Source: Acidimicrobiia bacterium (GTDB lineage Bacteria; Actinomycetota; Acidimicrobiia; Acidimicrobiales; Aldehydirespiratoraceae). From it: a DNA stretch of 64,000 nucleotides. Numbering within the stretch: the first letter of the stretch is position 1; each line of letters opens with the position of its first letter. Positions 1-7,826 of this stretch are shown one piece after another. The notes under the pieces are model-generated. The model searched no databases. It worked only from the letters and a program-made list of their open reading frames with translations, and was not told the DNA's origin. A program made the translations under genes and the position numbers. The stretch covers positions 21,538 to 85,537 of the forward strand of contig JAJEJB010000018.1 in the NCBI GenBank assembly GCA_022828135.1. The letters are read 5' to 3'.

Positions 1-1
1 G

Positions 2-1804
2 AGCGACATCTCGCTCACCCATCTCTGCGTTGATCAGGGCCACCGCGGACGGGGCATCGCACGCGAGCTCGTGGAGGGCATCGTCGAACGCAATCCGAAT
101 CGAGCGGGTATCCGCGTGGTGTGCCGCGAGGACTACGACGCGCACACCCTGTGGCCACGGCTGGATTTTCAGCGGCTCGGACAGAAGCCCGGCCGCGGCC
201 ATGATCGGTTGCCTCTAGCGACATGGTGGCTACCGATCGCAGCGCGAACCCTCTTCGACGAACCCGAGCCGGAGGATGCTCGGATGGTGGTGGCGATCGA
301 CACGAACGTTCTGCTCGACATCTTGGAGCAGAGAGACTTTCCATCATCGCTCGCTCTGGCTGCAGACTGGGTCGCAGAAACGGCAGAACTAGCCATGACC
401 GAGCAGAGCCACTCCGAACTGCAGGATGAGGACATCGGAAGCGGCGACTTCAGGTCAACTCCAGAAGAGTTCCGGACGTTGACACCATCTCAAGACGGGT
501 GGCAGATGAAGTTGCATGCGTTGCAGGGCAATCACTCGACGGCTCGCCTGGGAGAGGCAGATCTCCGGGTCGTCGCCCAGGCTGCCGCAAGCGACGCCGA
601 CTATCTCCTCTCCCGTGATGAGGGCCTACTCCGCCAGCGGAGGCAGATCGAGCAGTTGACGGGCTTGAGCCTGCTAAGCCCCGACGACTTTCTCCTGAGG
701 CTTCACGCACAAGGAGGCGAACACAGCCACCAGACGCGGATCATCGCGGCCTCAGGCATGTCTGTGTCCATGGTCACGGAGATGCCTTCGGACGCTGAGT
801 TGTCCTCCTACTGCCATGATCATGTGGGTGAGCGTCCGAGCAACCTGAGGCAGCGTCTGGGGATCGCCATCGCGCACGGTGGGCGCATCGAACAACTCGT
901 AACGGACTCGGCGGAGCCTCTTGCGCTTGGAGCGATGTACCGGGAAGACGACAACGTCACGGTCACGGTGCTACGAAGCGCAGCAGGACAGCGGACGTAC
1001 ACAGCGATCCGGCAGATGGTTCATCATCTTCGAGCGATTGCCGCCGTAGGCGGGCCGGGGACCATCGTTGTGGACGACCAGACCCTGCGATCAGCCGAAA
1101 TGGCCCTTCGCGACGAGGGGTTCAGATCGCGGGGATCCGCGTGGACGGCGGTCGTTCGGACTGGGATCCTCGGACCAGGTGGCGCGCTGCCGCCGGAGCT
1201 GGAACAAATCGGTTGGGACAGGCTGACAGCGGACCTGGTTCGACACTACGAGAGGCATGCATGGCCATCCAAGGTGTTCAGCGGAAACGTTGCGTCCTAC
1301 GTGGTGCCGATCAAGCCGGAGTACGCCCGAGTCATCCTCGGCTATGAGGAACCCGAGCCACGGTTGTTCGAGTTGCACCTGCGAGCGGCCGCCGCCCGGG
1401 ACAACGTGTACTACATGTCGCCCCGACATTTCGTCGAAGCCCCCGCGCGAATCATCTGGTGGGTGTCGGGTGGAGGACCACTCGGAGGCATGCGAGCGAT
1501 GTCCTGGCTGGACGAGGTCGACACCGGAGACCCTCGCCGCCTGTACCGCAAGTACCGTGACCGCGGAGTGCTCGATGAACGGCAGGTACTTGAGAGCGCC
1601 AAGCAACCCCGGAAGGACGGCCATCCTTTGGCAACTGCACTGCTGTTCAGCCGGACGGAGATGTTCCAGGAGCCAGTGCTGATAGCACGGGCGCGAGAGT
1701 TATGCGCGAGCATGGAAACGGATGGGTACTTCGTAACGATTAGACGGATTGACGAAGGCATCGTCCGGGCGTTCTACGAGGAGGGGATCAGACGGGATGA
1801 CTGA
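2..1804 (+). CDS. GNAT-PIN-ASCH-like multidomain protein, 5' end outside window
   Basis: The frame is open from base 2, so at least 600 residues are present and the N-terminus is missing. Domains seen: the end of a GNAT acetyltransferase fold with the acetyl-CoA loop GHRGRGIA (residues 13-20 of the fragment); a PIN nuclease domain from about residue 95 (VVAIDTNVLLD, then an acidic residue in TEQSHSELQ, then ASDADYLLSRD), which keeps the usual acidic metal-binding positions; a middle part I do not recognise; and a C-terminal part resembling PUA/ASCH/EVE modules (ALLFSRTEMF near the end). PIN domains cut RNA and ASCH/PUA modules bind RNA or modified bases, so an RNA-directed toxin, defence or repair role is possible but inferred. 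GGAGG at 271-275 lies 8 bases before ATG 284, directly ahead of the PIN domain, so a shorter product could also be made. It overlaps the next gene by 8 bases. Confidence 0.75.
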   Translation, partial: SDISLTHLCVDQGHRGRGIARELVEGIVERNPNRAGIRVVCREDYDAHTLWPRLDFQRLGQKPGRGHDRLPLATWWLPIAARTLFDEPEPEDARMVVAIDTNVLLDILEQRDFPSSLALAADWVAETAELAMTEQSHSELQDEDIGSGDFRSTPEEFRTLTPSQDGWQMKLHALQGNHSTARLGEADLRVVAQAAASDADYLLSRDEGLLRQRRQIEQLTGLSLLSPDDFLLRLHAQGGEHSHQTRIIAASGMSVSMVTEMPSDAELSSYCHDHVGERPSNLRQRLGIAIAHGGRIEQLVTDSAEPLALGAMYREDDNVTVTVLRSAAGQRTYTAIRQMVHHLRAIAAVGGPGTIVVDDQTLRSAEMALRDEGFRSRGSAWTAVVRTGILGPGGALPPELEQIGWDRLTADLVRHYERHAWPSKVFSGNVASYVVPIKPEYARVILGYEEPEPRLFELHLRAAAARDNVYYMSPRHFVEAPARIIWWVSGGGPLGGMRAMSWLDEVDTGDPRRLYRKYRDRGVLDERQVLESAKQPRKDGHPLATALLFSRTEMFQEPVLIARARELCASMETDGYFVTIRRIDEGIVRAFYEEGIRRDD

Positions 1805-2249
1805 GGACATGCAAGGGCTCGATCAGAACCGGATGGTCGTTCTGTCGCTCAAGCCGAGATTCGCGGACGCCATCCTCGCGGGTGCCAAGACAGTTGAGTT
1901 GCGGCGTACGGAACCGAAGATCGTGGTCCCGACACGGGCGCTCCTATATGCGGCGTCGCCAATGCGCGCGCTCCTAGGCACATGCGTCATCACCAGTGTT
2001 CAGACCTTGGACCTCCTGGTCTTGTGGCGGGAGCAGGGCTCGGGGTCCGGTTTGCGCTACCACGAGTTCCAGGAGTACTTCGAGGGTGTAGACGTTGGCA
2101 CTGCTCTGACGCTGACCCGACCACGCACGTTCAGCCGGCCTATTCCCCTCCAAGACCTGCGAGCGAAGCCCAAGGGCTTCCGCCCACCTCAGAGCTTTGC
2201 CTACGTCGACACCAAGACCGGCGACCGGCTTATCCGAATGGCCGCCTAG
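1797..2249 (+). CDS. ASCH domain protein
   Basis: A 150-residue protein. Its N-terminal half has the ASCH signature: VVLSLKPRFADAILAGAKTVELRR around residues 12-35, a beta strand plus the G-x-K-x-x-E-x-R loop. ASCH domains are small PUA-like beta barrels thought to bind RNA; some hydrolyse modified nucleosides. ATG 1797 was chosen because it overlaps the upstream stop by 8 bases and follows GAGGAGGGG at 1779-1787; an upstream start at 1749 would read far into the previous gene. The overlap suggests translational coupling to the GNAT-PIN protein, so the two probably act together. The substrate cannot be told from sequence. Confidence 0.8.
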   Translation: MTEDMQGLDQNRMVVLSLKPRFADAILAGAKTVELRRTEPKIVVPTRALLYAASPMRALLGTCVITSVQTLDLLVLWREQGSGSGLRYHEFQEYFEGVDVGTALTLTRPRTFSRPIPLQDLRAKPKGFRPPQSFAYVDTKTGDRLIRMAA

Positions 2250-2255
2250 CCGAGG

Positions 2256-3110
2256 GTGGCTACTCACAATCTCAAGGGGCCGTCGTCGGCGGGGCTCATG
2301 TACTCCGACACCGGCGGGGACGGGCCCGCGGTGGTGCTGCTGCACGGGGTGTTGACCAACGGCACGCTGTGGGACCCCGTCGTGGCCGGGCTGCGGGACC
2401 GCTACCGGTGCATCGTGCCTGAGTTGCCCTTCGGCGCCCACCGCACCCCCATGCCCGACGACGCCGACCTCAGCCTTGAGTCGCTCGCCCGCATGATCGC
2501 CGGCTTCCTCGTCGAGCTCGACCTGCGCGACGTGACGCTGGTGTGCAACGACTGGGGCGGCGCCCAGCTCGTGGTCGCCCCCGGCGGCTCGGACCGGGTC
2601 GGCAGCCTGGTGCTGGTGTCCTGCGAGGCCTTCGACAACTACCCGCCCGGTATCCCCGGCCGGCTGCTGTGCCTCAACGCGTCGCTGCCCGGCGGCACCT
2701 TCCTCACCGCGCAGCTCCTGCGCCCCCGCCTGATCAGGCACCTACCGTTCACCTGCGGGGCGCTCACCAAGAAGCGCCTCCCCAACGACCAGTTCATGAG
2801 CCTGATCGAGCCGCTGCGCCACAACCCCAGAGTGCGGCGCGACCTCGACAAGTACCTCCGCAGCGTCCCCGGCAAGGCGCAACTGCTCGAATGGGCCGAA
2901 CGGCAGCGCGCCTTTGACGGCCCCGTGCTCATCGTGTGGGCCCGCGAGGAGAAGCTGATGCCGCCCGAGCACGCCGTGCTCCTCGCCGAGCACTTCGACA
3001 ACGCCGAGCTGGTGTGGGTCGACGACAGCCGCACCCTCATCCCCATAGACCAGCCCGAGGTCCTCACTGCCCACCTCGAAGAGTTCCTGGCCCGAACCAC
3101 CACCCCCTGA
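2256..3110 (+). CDS. alpha/beta hydrolase, haloalkane-dehalogenase-like
   Basis: A 284-residue alpha/beta hydrolase. LLHGVLTNG near residue 30 is the oxyanion-hole HG motif. The nucleophile elbow is VCNDWGG (about residues 94-100), so the nucleophile would be Asp, as in haloalkane dehalogenases and epoxide hydrolases. The C-terminal stretch DDSRTLIPIDQPEVL sits where the catalytic His is normally found, but it has Thr-Leu and no His. Actinobacterial relatives with this ending are commonly annotated only as alpha/beta hydrolases. The start is GTG 2256, 6 bases after the ASCH stop, so it may share that transcript. Substrate unknown. Confidence 0.8.
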   Translation: MATHNLKGPSSAGLMYSDTGGDGPAVVLLHGVLTNGTLWDPVVAGLRDRYRCIVPELPFGAHRTPMPDDADLSLESLARMIAGFLVELDLRDVTLVCNDWGGAQLVVAPGGSDRVGSLVLVSCEAFDNYPPGIPGRLLCLNASLPGGTFLTAQLLRPRLIRHLPFTCGALTKKRLPNDQFMSLIEPLRHNPRVRRDLDKYLRSVPGKAQLLEWAERQRAFDGPVLIVWAREEKLMPPEHAVLLAEHFDNAELVWVDDSRTLIPIDQPEVLTAHLEEFLARTTTP

Positions 3111-3133
3111 CGCGCTGGACGGGGTTCGACGGA

Positions 3134-3265
3134 TTATCGGGGCGACGAGCCCGTAGCCGATCCCAACTCCGGGTCGGTCAGGCGCTGCTTGCGGCGCCGC
3201 ACCGGTCCCTGAGGCAGCTGGTTCTCGGGCTGGCCATAGAACTCGTGCTCCTCTTCTGGGGTCAT
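3134..3265 (-). pseudogene. short antitoxin-like remnant (43 aa)
   Basis: A 43-residue reading frame with a Glu-rich start (MTPEEEHEFYGQPENQLPQG) followed by a basic VRRRKQR stretch. From memory this resembles the N-terminal arm of actinobacterial CopG/Arc-type antitoxins, which normally continue into a ribbon-helix-helix domain. Here the frame ends after 43 codons and no such domain follows, so it looks like a truncated remnant, or possibly a very small intact protein. No clear ribosome site is seen. It points away from the toxin-antitoxin pair across an AT-rich gap. The family match is uncertain. Confidence 0.35.
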
Positions 3266-3279
3266 GTGAACGGATAGGT

Positions 3280-3345
3280 CATGTAGAAATCAATGTTATC
3301 ATGAAGTTTCAGGGTTATTCTCTAGCTATACTGCAATACTGGTAA
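3280..3345. promoter_or_regulatory. AT-rich intergenic region, candidate promoter
   Basis: This is a distinctly AT-rich patch in otherwise GC-rich DNA, between the short minus-strand frame and the antitoxin gene. On the plus strand TATACT at 3327-3332 could be a -10 box for the toxin-antitoxin operon; no convincing -35 box was found. The composition is unlike both flanks and may mark a transferred segment. Confidence 0.35.
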
Positions 3346-3436
3346 TGGTGTGAGCCACGGCCGCGGCACTCCTCGCAACGAGACCGAGCTGCGTGCTAGC
3401 TCGCAGCCTGATGAGATGAACGGAGTTCTGTACAAT

Positions 3437-3715
3437 ATGGATGTGGCAATTGACAATGCACCGCCGTCAACCACGCTGTCGCTGACCGACATGCGAGGCA
3501 ATCTGCGCGAGGTCGTCGACGAAGTCATACGCACCGGCGGCGAGGTCACCATCACCAGGCACGGCAAGCCCGTCGCGGTGCTGCTCGCCCACGACGAGTA
3601 CGAGTCGCTGGTCGAGACCGTCAACATTCTCTCCGATGACGAGACGATGGCCGCGATCGCACAGAGCGAGGCGGAGTTCGCAGCAGGGAACTTCTCACGT
3701 ATCGACCAGATCTGA
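3437..3715 (+). CDS. Phd/YefM-family antitoxin
   Basis: About 92 residues from ATG 3437. The order is typical of Phd/YefM antitoxins: an N-terminal DNA-binding part (TTLSLTDMRGNLREVVDEV, then GGEVTITRHGKPVAVLLAHDEYESL), followed by an acidic tail (DDETMAAIAQSEAEFAAGNFSRIDQI) that would wrap the toxin. Starts at 3416 (ATG) or 3350 (GTG) are possible; 3437 places the first strand where relatives start and has ACGGAG about 12 bases upstream. The toxin gene begins 18 bases downstream. Phd-type antitoxins usually repress their own promoter, here probably in the AT-rich patch upstream. Confidence 0.85.
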   Translation: MDVAIDNAPPSTTLSLTDMRGNLREVVDEVIRTGGEVTITRHGKPVAVLLAHDEYESLVETVNILSDDETMAAIAQSEAEFAAGNFSRIDQI

Positions 3716-3733
3716 AGCCCGGCTGCTCGAGCG

Positions 3734-3976
3734 ATGCCCGAGATATCGGCGAGCGCGCAGAAGTCGCTGCGAGCTCTTCCGGAGCCGTTGCGCCAACGGG
3801 CGATGGAGATCATCGGACGCCTGGATTCCGAGCCAGCGCTCGGCAAGAAGCTGCAAGGCAAGCTAACCGGCAGCCGCTCAGTGCGCCTCGGACGATCCCA
3901 CCGCATCATCTACACGGCCACATCGGGGGTCGTGCGAGTCACCGCCGTCCGCCCTCGACGGGACGCCTACCGATGA
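3734..3976 (+). CDS. RelE/ParE-superfamily toxin
   Basis: An 80-residue basic protein. It starts with the short strand and helical hairpin typical of RelE folds (ISASAQKSLRALPEPLRQRAMEIIGRL), then LQGKLTGSRSVRLGRSHRIIYTATSGVVRVTAVRPRRDAY. The paired Arg residues in the GSRSVRLG and HRIIY strands and the final Tyr are typical of RelE/YoeB-type ribosome-dependent mRNA interferases. It lies directly downstream of the Phd/YefM antitoxin in the usual antitoxin-first order. RelE-like cleavage is more likely than ParE-like gyrase poisoning, but this is inference. Confidence 0.85.
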   Translation: MPEISASAQKSLRALPEPLRQRAMEIIGRLDSEPALGKKLQGKLTGSRSVRLGRSHRIIYTATSGVVRVTAVRPRRDAYR

Positions 3977-4043
3977 TCGACTACAAGACGAACGTCCAAC
4001 GCTGGACAGTCGGGCGCGCCCACAGTGAGTGCCGACGGGTAGC

Positions 4044-5474
4044 TCAGGTGGCGGCGCCTAGCGACGGGCGGTGGGTGTTGAAGAAGGCGCCCTGCTCGGC
4101 CTCCAGGGATGCGGCTACCCGGTAGGGGACTAGGTCGGCGTTGACTGGGCCCACGATTTGCATGCCGATGGGTACGCCGGTCGAGGCGGCCAGGCCGATG
4201 GGGATGCTCATCACTGGGAGCCGGCCCAGGATGTTGAACGGGTAGGTCATGCAGAAGTCGAGCTGGTTGTGCCACTCCGCGGGGTCGGCGTCGTCGGCCC
4301 GTCCGAGGTCGGCCGGGATGTCGGTCCTGGTCAGGGTGGGGCAGACCAGCGCGTCGAAGCCGGCGCCGAACACCTTGGCCTGCATATCGGCGTACATGCC
4401 GTCGCCGTACTCCCAGCTCTGCCACCACTGCTCCACCGACACCTCCGGAGAGTCCTCCAACCAGGTCCGGATGTAGGAGGTCAGCCGGTCCGAGCCGCCC
4501 TCCGGCAGCACGCTCGTCAACACGCTCCGGCTCAGGAAGTTCAGATGGGTCATAGCGGTCGAGCGGGCCTCGGCGGTCCAGTCGAGCTCCACCGGCTCGC
4601 ACTCGATCCCCGCCCCGGCCAACACCTCCACCGCTCCGGCCAAGGCATCGGCCACCTCGGCGCTCACGTCGAAGTAGCCCAGGTCGGCGCTCACCGCCAC
4701 CCGCATGCCCTGCCCCGACGGGACCGGCTCAGGCAGCCGGTACGGCTCCAGCGAGAACATGTCGGCCTCCAACGGGCCCGCCATCGCGTTCTCGAACAGC
4801 GCCGAGTCGGCCACCGTGCGGGCCATCGGACCCGACGCCGCGTACCACTCGCGGTTCCAGGGCCAGACCTCCGGCACCCGTCCCCACGGAGGCTTGAAGC
4901 CCACCAGGCCGTTCAACGACGACGGGATCCGGATCGACCCCGCGATGTCCGACCCGGTGGCCAGCGTCGAGGTGCCCGCGGCCAGGCTCGCCCCCGAGCC
5001 GCCCGACGACCCGCCGCAGGTGAGGTCGGGGTTCCACGGATTGCGGGTCACGCCGTGCAGGAGCGACCAGGTCACCGCAGCCATCGAGAACTCCGGCGTG
5101 GTGGTGCGGGCATGGACGATCGCCCCCGCGTCGATCAGCCGCTGAGCGAAGGGGTCGGTGCCGGCAGCCACCTGATCGGCGAACAGCAGCGAGCCCTCCG
5201 TGGCCCGCTGGCCCTCGACGTGGACCTCGTCCTTCACCGCCAGCGCCAGCCCCTCCAGCGGGCGGTTCGTGCCCCTCGCATAGGCGTCGGCCGCAACGCC
5301 GGCCGCCTGGAGCGCATCATCGAAGAACGTGTCGGTGAAGGCGTTGACCACCGGCTCGACCTCCTCGGCCCGGGTTACCACCGCCTCCATCAGCTCCCTC
5401 GGCGACAGTTCCCTGCGGCGGAACATGCCGACCGCGTCGACGGCCGACAGGTAGTGAAGATCGCCGGCGGACAC
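4044..5474 (-). CDS. amidase-signature enzyme
   Basis: A 476-residue amidase-signature hydrolase with the full Ser-cisSer-Lys triad: Lys81 in ALAVKDEVHVEG, cis-Ser at about 156 in the Gly/Ser loop CGGSSGGSGAS, and nucleophile Ser180 in TGSDIAGSIR. These enzymes cleave amide bonds in many substrates (glutamyl-tRNA amidotransferase A, indoleacetamide, nylon oligomers). No GatB or GatC neighbour is present, so a stand-alone catabolic amidase is more likely. It follows the cytochrome P450 gene by only 10 bases on the same strand, suggesting a two-gene operon in which oxidation and amide cleavage serve one substrate. Confidence 0.88.
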   Translation of the reverse strand: MSAGDLHYLSAVDAVGMFRRRELSPRELMEAVVTRAEEVEPVVNAFTDTFFDDALQAAGVAADAYARGTNRPLEGLALAVKDEVHVEGQRATEGSLLFADQVAAGTDPFAQRLIDAGAIVHARTTTPEFSMAAVTWSLLHGVTRNPWNPDLTCGGSSGGSGASLAAGTSTLATGSDIAGSIRIPSSLNGLVGFKPPWGRVPEVWPWNREWYAASGPMARTVADSALFENAMAGPLEADMFSLEPYRLPEPVPSGQGMRVAVSADLGYFDVSAEVADALAGAVEVLAGAGIECEPVELDWTAEARSTAMTHLNFLSRSVLTSVLPEGGSDRLTSYIRTWLEDSPEVSVEQWWQSWEYGDGMYADMQAKVFGAGFDALVCPTLTRTDIPADLGRADDADPAEWHNQLDFCMTYPFNILGRLPVMSIPIGLAASTGVPIGMQIVGPVNADLVPYRVAASLEAEQGAFFNTHRPSLGAAT

Positions 5475-5484
5475 GGCCGGGCGC

Positions 5485-6747
5485 TCAGCGTTCGGGGGTG
5501 AACGCCACCGGCATGCTCAGCAGCCCGGAGATGAGCGCCGTCGGCTGGTGCACGACCTCGCCCGAGGGGTGGATGTCGGGGATGCGGCTGTAGATCTCGC
5601 GTAGCACCGACTGGAGCTGTACCCGGGCCAGGTTGGCGCCCAGGCAGTAATGCTCGCCGAAGCCGAAGGCCAGCTGGGTGCGGGGCTGCTCGCGGGTGAT
5701 GTCGAACACGTCGGGCTCGTCGAACACCCGGGGGTCGCGCAGCGCGGCGGTGAAGTTGCACACCACCTTGTTGCCCTCGCTGATCGGTTGGCCGGCGATC
5801 TCGGTGGCGGCGTTGGCGGTGCGGCGGACGCTGCGAAGCGGTGCCCGATACCTGAGGATCTCCTCCACCGCGCCCGGAATGTGGCGGTCCAGGTCCGACA
5901 CCAGAAGGTCGCGCTGGTCGGGCCACTCCGCCAGGATGCGGATGGCATGCGCGGTGGCGGTCCGCACCGTCTCGTTGCCCGCGACCGACATCAGCATCAG
6001 GAACCAGCCCGCCTCCTCGTCGGTGGCGCCCCGCTGCTCCCCCTCGACACCCTTGAGGGTGCCGTTCACGTAGGCCGAGATGATCGTGCCGTCGTCGGAG
6101 CCCCGCTTCTCGCGGGCAATCTCCTGGCCGAGAAGGTGGATCTCGAAGGCCGCCTCCATAGCCAGCTCCTGCCGGGCCTCCGGCCCTGCATCCACCGCTC
6201 CGACCATCCGGTTGGAGATGTCGAAGATCTGCTCTCCCCGCTCGGGGACGCCCAGCAACTCGGCGATGACCCGCATCGGCATCGGCGCCGCGATGTCACG
6301 GATGCCGTCGGCGGTGCCGTTGGGCGCGATCCTGTCGATGACCTCCCGGGCGATCGCCTCCACCCGGGGCCGCAGCTCCTCCACCCGGCGGGGCGTGAAG
6401 ATCGCCGCCACCAGCTTGCGGTGCCGGCTGTGCTTGGGCGGGTCCATGTTGATCAGCATGTTCGCCATGAGCTCGACCCGGTCGGGGGCGGGGTCCACCA
6501 GCAACACGGTGCCGCGCTGCGACGAGAACACCGCCGGATCCCGAAGGACCGCCTTCACCTCCTCGTAGCGGTGCACGAACCACCCTCCGAAGATCTGCGG
6601 CTGCGACAAGCTCGCATCGGTCGTATCCGGCTGCCAGCTGGTGGCGCCGGCCTCCCGCAGCTCGGCCAGCCGGGCGTGGGGGCACCCCTCGACGTAGGCG
6701 TAGGGGTCCAGCAGGGATAACTGGCTCGTCTCGGTCATCGACGCCAT
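5485..6747 (-). CDS. cytochrome P450
   Basis: A soluble bacterial P450 of about 420 residues. The haem-binding loop is FGFGEHYCLGANLAR with the thiolate ligand Cys at about 368. The I-helix has SVAGNETVRTA (oxygen-activating Gly-x-Glu-Thr) and the K-helix EEILRYRAPLR gives the ExxR pair. Starts at ATG 6747 or 6738 are equally plausible; neither has a strong ribosome site. No ferredoxin or reductase gene is adjacent, so electrons must come from partners encoded elsewhere. It is the first gene of the pair with the amidase. Substrate unknown. Confidence 0.92.
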   Translation of the reverse strand: MASMTETSQLSLLDPYAYVEGCPHARLAELREAGATSWQPDTTDASLSQPQIFGGWFVHRYEEVKAVLRDPAVFSSQRGTVLLVDPAPDRVELMANMLINMDPPKHSRHRKLVAAIFTPRRVEELRPRVEAIAREVIDRIAPNGTADGIRDIAAPMPMRVIAELLGVPERGEQIFDISNRMVGAVDAGPEARQELAMEAAFEIHLLGQEIAREKRGSDDGTIISAYVNGTLKGVEGEQRGATDEEAGWFLMLMSVAGNETVRTATAHAIRILAEWPDQRDLLVSDLDRHIPGAVEEILRYRAPLRSVRRTANAATEIAGQPISEGNKVVCNFTAALRDPRVFDEPDVFDITREQPRTQLAFGFGEHYCLGANLARVQLQSVLREIYSRIPDIHPSGEVVHQPTALISGLLSMPVAFTPER

Positions 6748-6873
6748 TCTGCCCGAACCGTGGCCGGAGCGGCGCAAGCGCGGTCAAGCCTGCGGGAGGT
6801 CAGAGTGGGTTGCGCCAGCGCAGCCCTGGGAAGCGGGCAATGTCGCGATGGCGCTGCATACCAGAATGGACAA

Positions 6874-6883
6874 GTCAGCTGAC
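6874..6883. promoter_or_regulatory. 10-bp palindrome in divergent intergenic region
   Basis: GTCAGCTGAC is a perfect palindrome in the roughly 245-base gap between the divergent P450 and hydrolase genes, so it could be an operator for either. The rest of this gap shows no gene and no clear promoter boxes. Confidence 0.25.
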
Positions 6884-6991
6884 GTGAATCGCAATGGCGC
6901 GGGGCGGCTGGGGGCCTGATCATTGTCTCCGCCACCTCCGTTCCTCACAGGCGGGGGCATCGCTGCACAAGCCAGACAGGGGGATCTCACT

Positions 6992-7726
6992 ATGGCCGAC
7001 ACCTACGTCCTCATCCACGGGGCATGGCACGACGGGTCAGGGTGGTCCGACGTAGCCGAGCGCATCCGAGCCGAGGGCCACACCGTCCACACTCCGACGC
7101 TCGCCGGCAACGGCCACGGTGACGACATCGACCGCACCATCGGCCACGAGACCGCCACCGCATCGGCGGTGGCCTACATCGAGGAGGCGGATCTCGACGA
7201 CATCGTCCTCGTGGGCCACAGCTACGGCGGCACCATCATCTCCGCGGTCGCCGAGGCGATCGGGGAGCGGATCCGGCGACTCGTCTACTGGAACGCCTTC
7301 GTGCTGCTCGACGGCGAATCCATCGACGACGTCAGCCCGCCCCACTACAAGGACATGATGGACGGCAGCGCCGCCCAGCGGGGCGACGGGTCCTGCGTCC
7401 TGCCCTTCGTGGTGTGGCGAGAAGTCTTCTGCAACGACATGGACGGAGCCGAAGCCCAGCGAACCTACGAGCTGACCAGCCCCCACCCGCGCAAGACGCT
7501 GTCGGACAAGCTGAGCCTGAAGAGGTTCTGGGACCTGCCCATCGGCAAGTCCTACCTCAACTGCACCGAGGACATCGCCATGCCCCACGGCGACTTCGCC
7601 TGGCATCCCCGCTTCAGCGCACGGCTGGGCCTGGCCCGGATCGTGCAGATGCCCGGCGGGCACGAGGCGCTCTTCTCGAACCCGGACCTGCTCGCCGCCA
7701 AGATCATCGAAGCCGGACGGGACTGA
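6992..7726 (+). CDS. alpha/beta hydrolase, salicylate-esterase (MES)-like
   Basis: A 244-residue hydrolase. VLIHGAWHDGSGWSDVAERIRAEGH at the N-terminus and VGHSYGG (Ser nucleophile) about residue 80 are typical of the plant methylesterase/hydroxynitrile-lyase-like group widespread in actinomycetes. The expected acidic residue and the final His (MPGGHEALFSNPDLLA) are present, so the Ser-His-Asp triad looks complete. ATG 6992 was chosen over an upstream start because it follows AGGGGGA at 6978-6984. It lies alone on the plus strand ahead of the kynurenine locus. Carboxylesterase activity is likely; substrate unknown. Confidence 0.82.
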   Translation: MADTYVLIHGAWHDGSGWSDVAERIRAEGHTVHTPTLAGNGHGDDIDRTIGHETATASAVAYIEEADLDDIVLVGHSYGGTIISAVAEAIGERIRRLVYWNAFVLLDGESIDDVSPPHYKDMMDGSAAQRGDGSCVLPFVVWREVFCNDMDGAEAQRTYELTSPHPRKTLSDKLSLKRFWDLPIGKSYLNCTEDIAMPHGDFAWHPRFSARLGLARIVQMPGGHEALFSNPDLLAAKIIEAGRD

Positions 7727-7826
7727 AGCAGGCCGCCCTCGCAACAACGGCAGGGATCACTGAAGCCGTGGGGTTGCGGCTGGTCGTCATCTGAACCGAG
7801 CGTGACCCTCCGCTACCGTCGAATTC

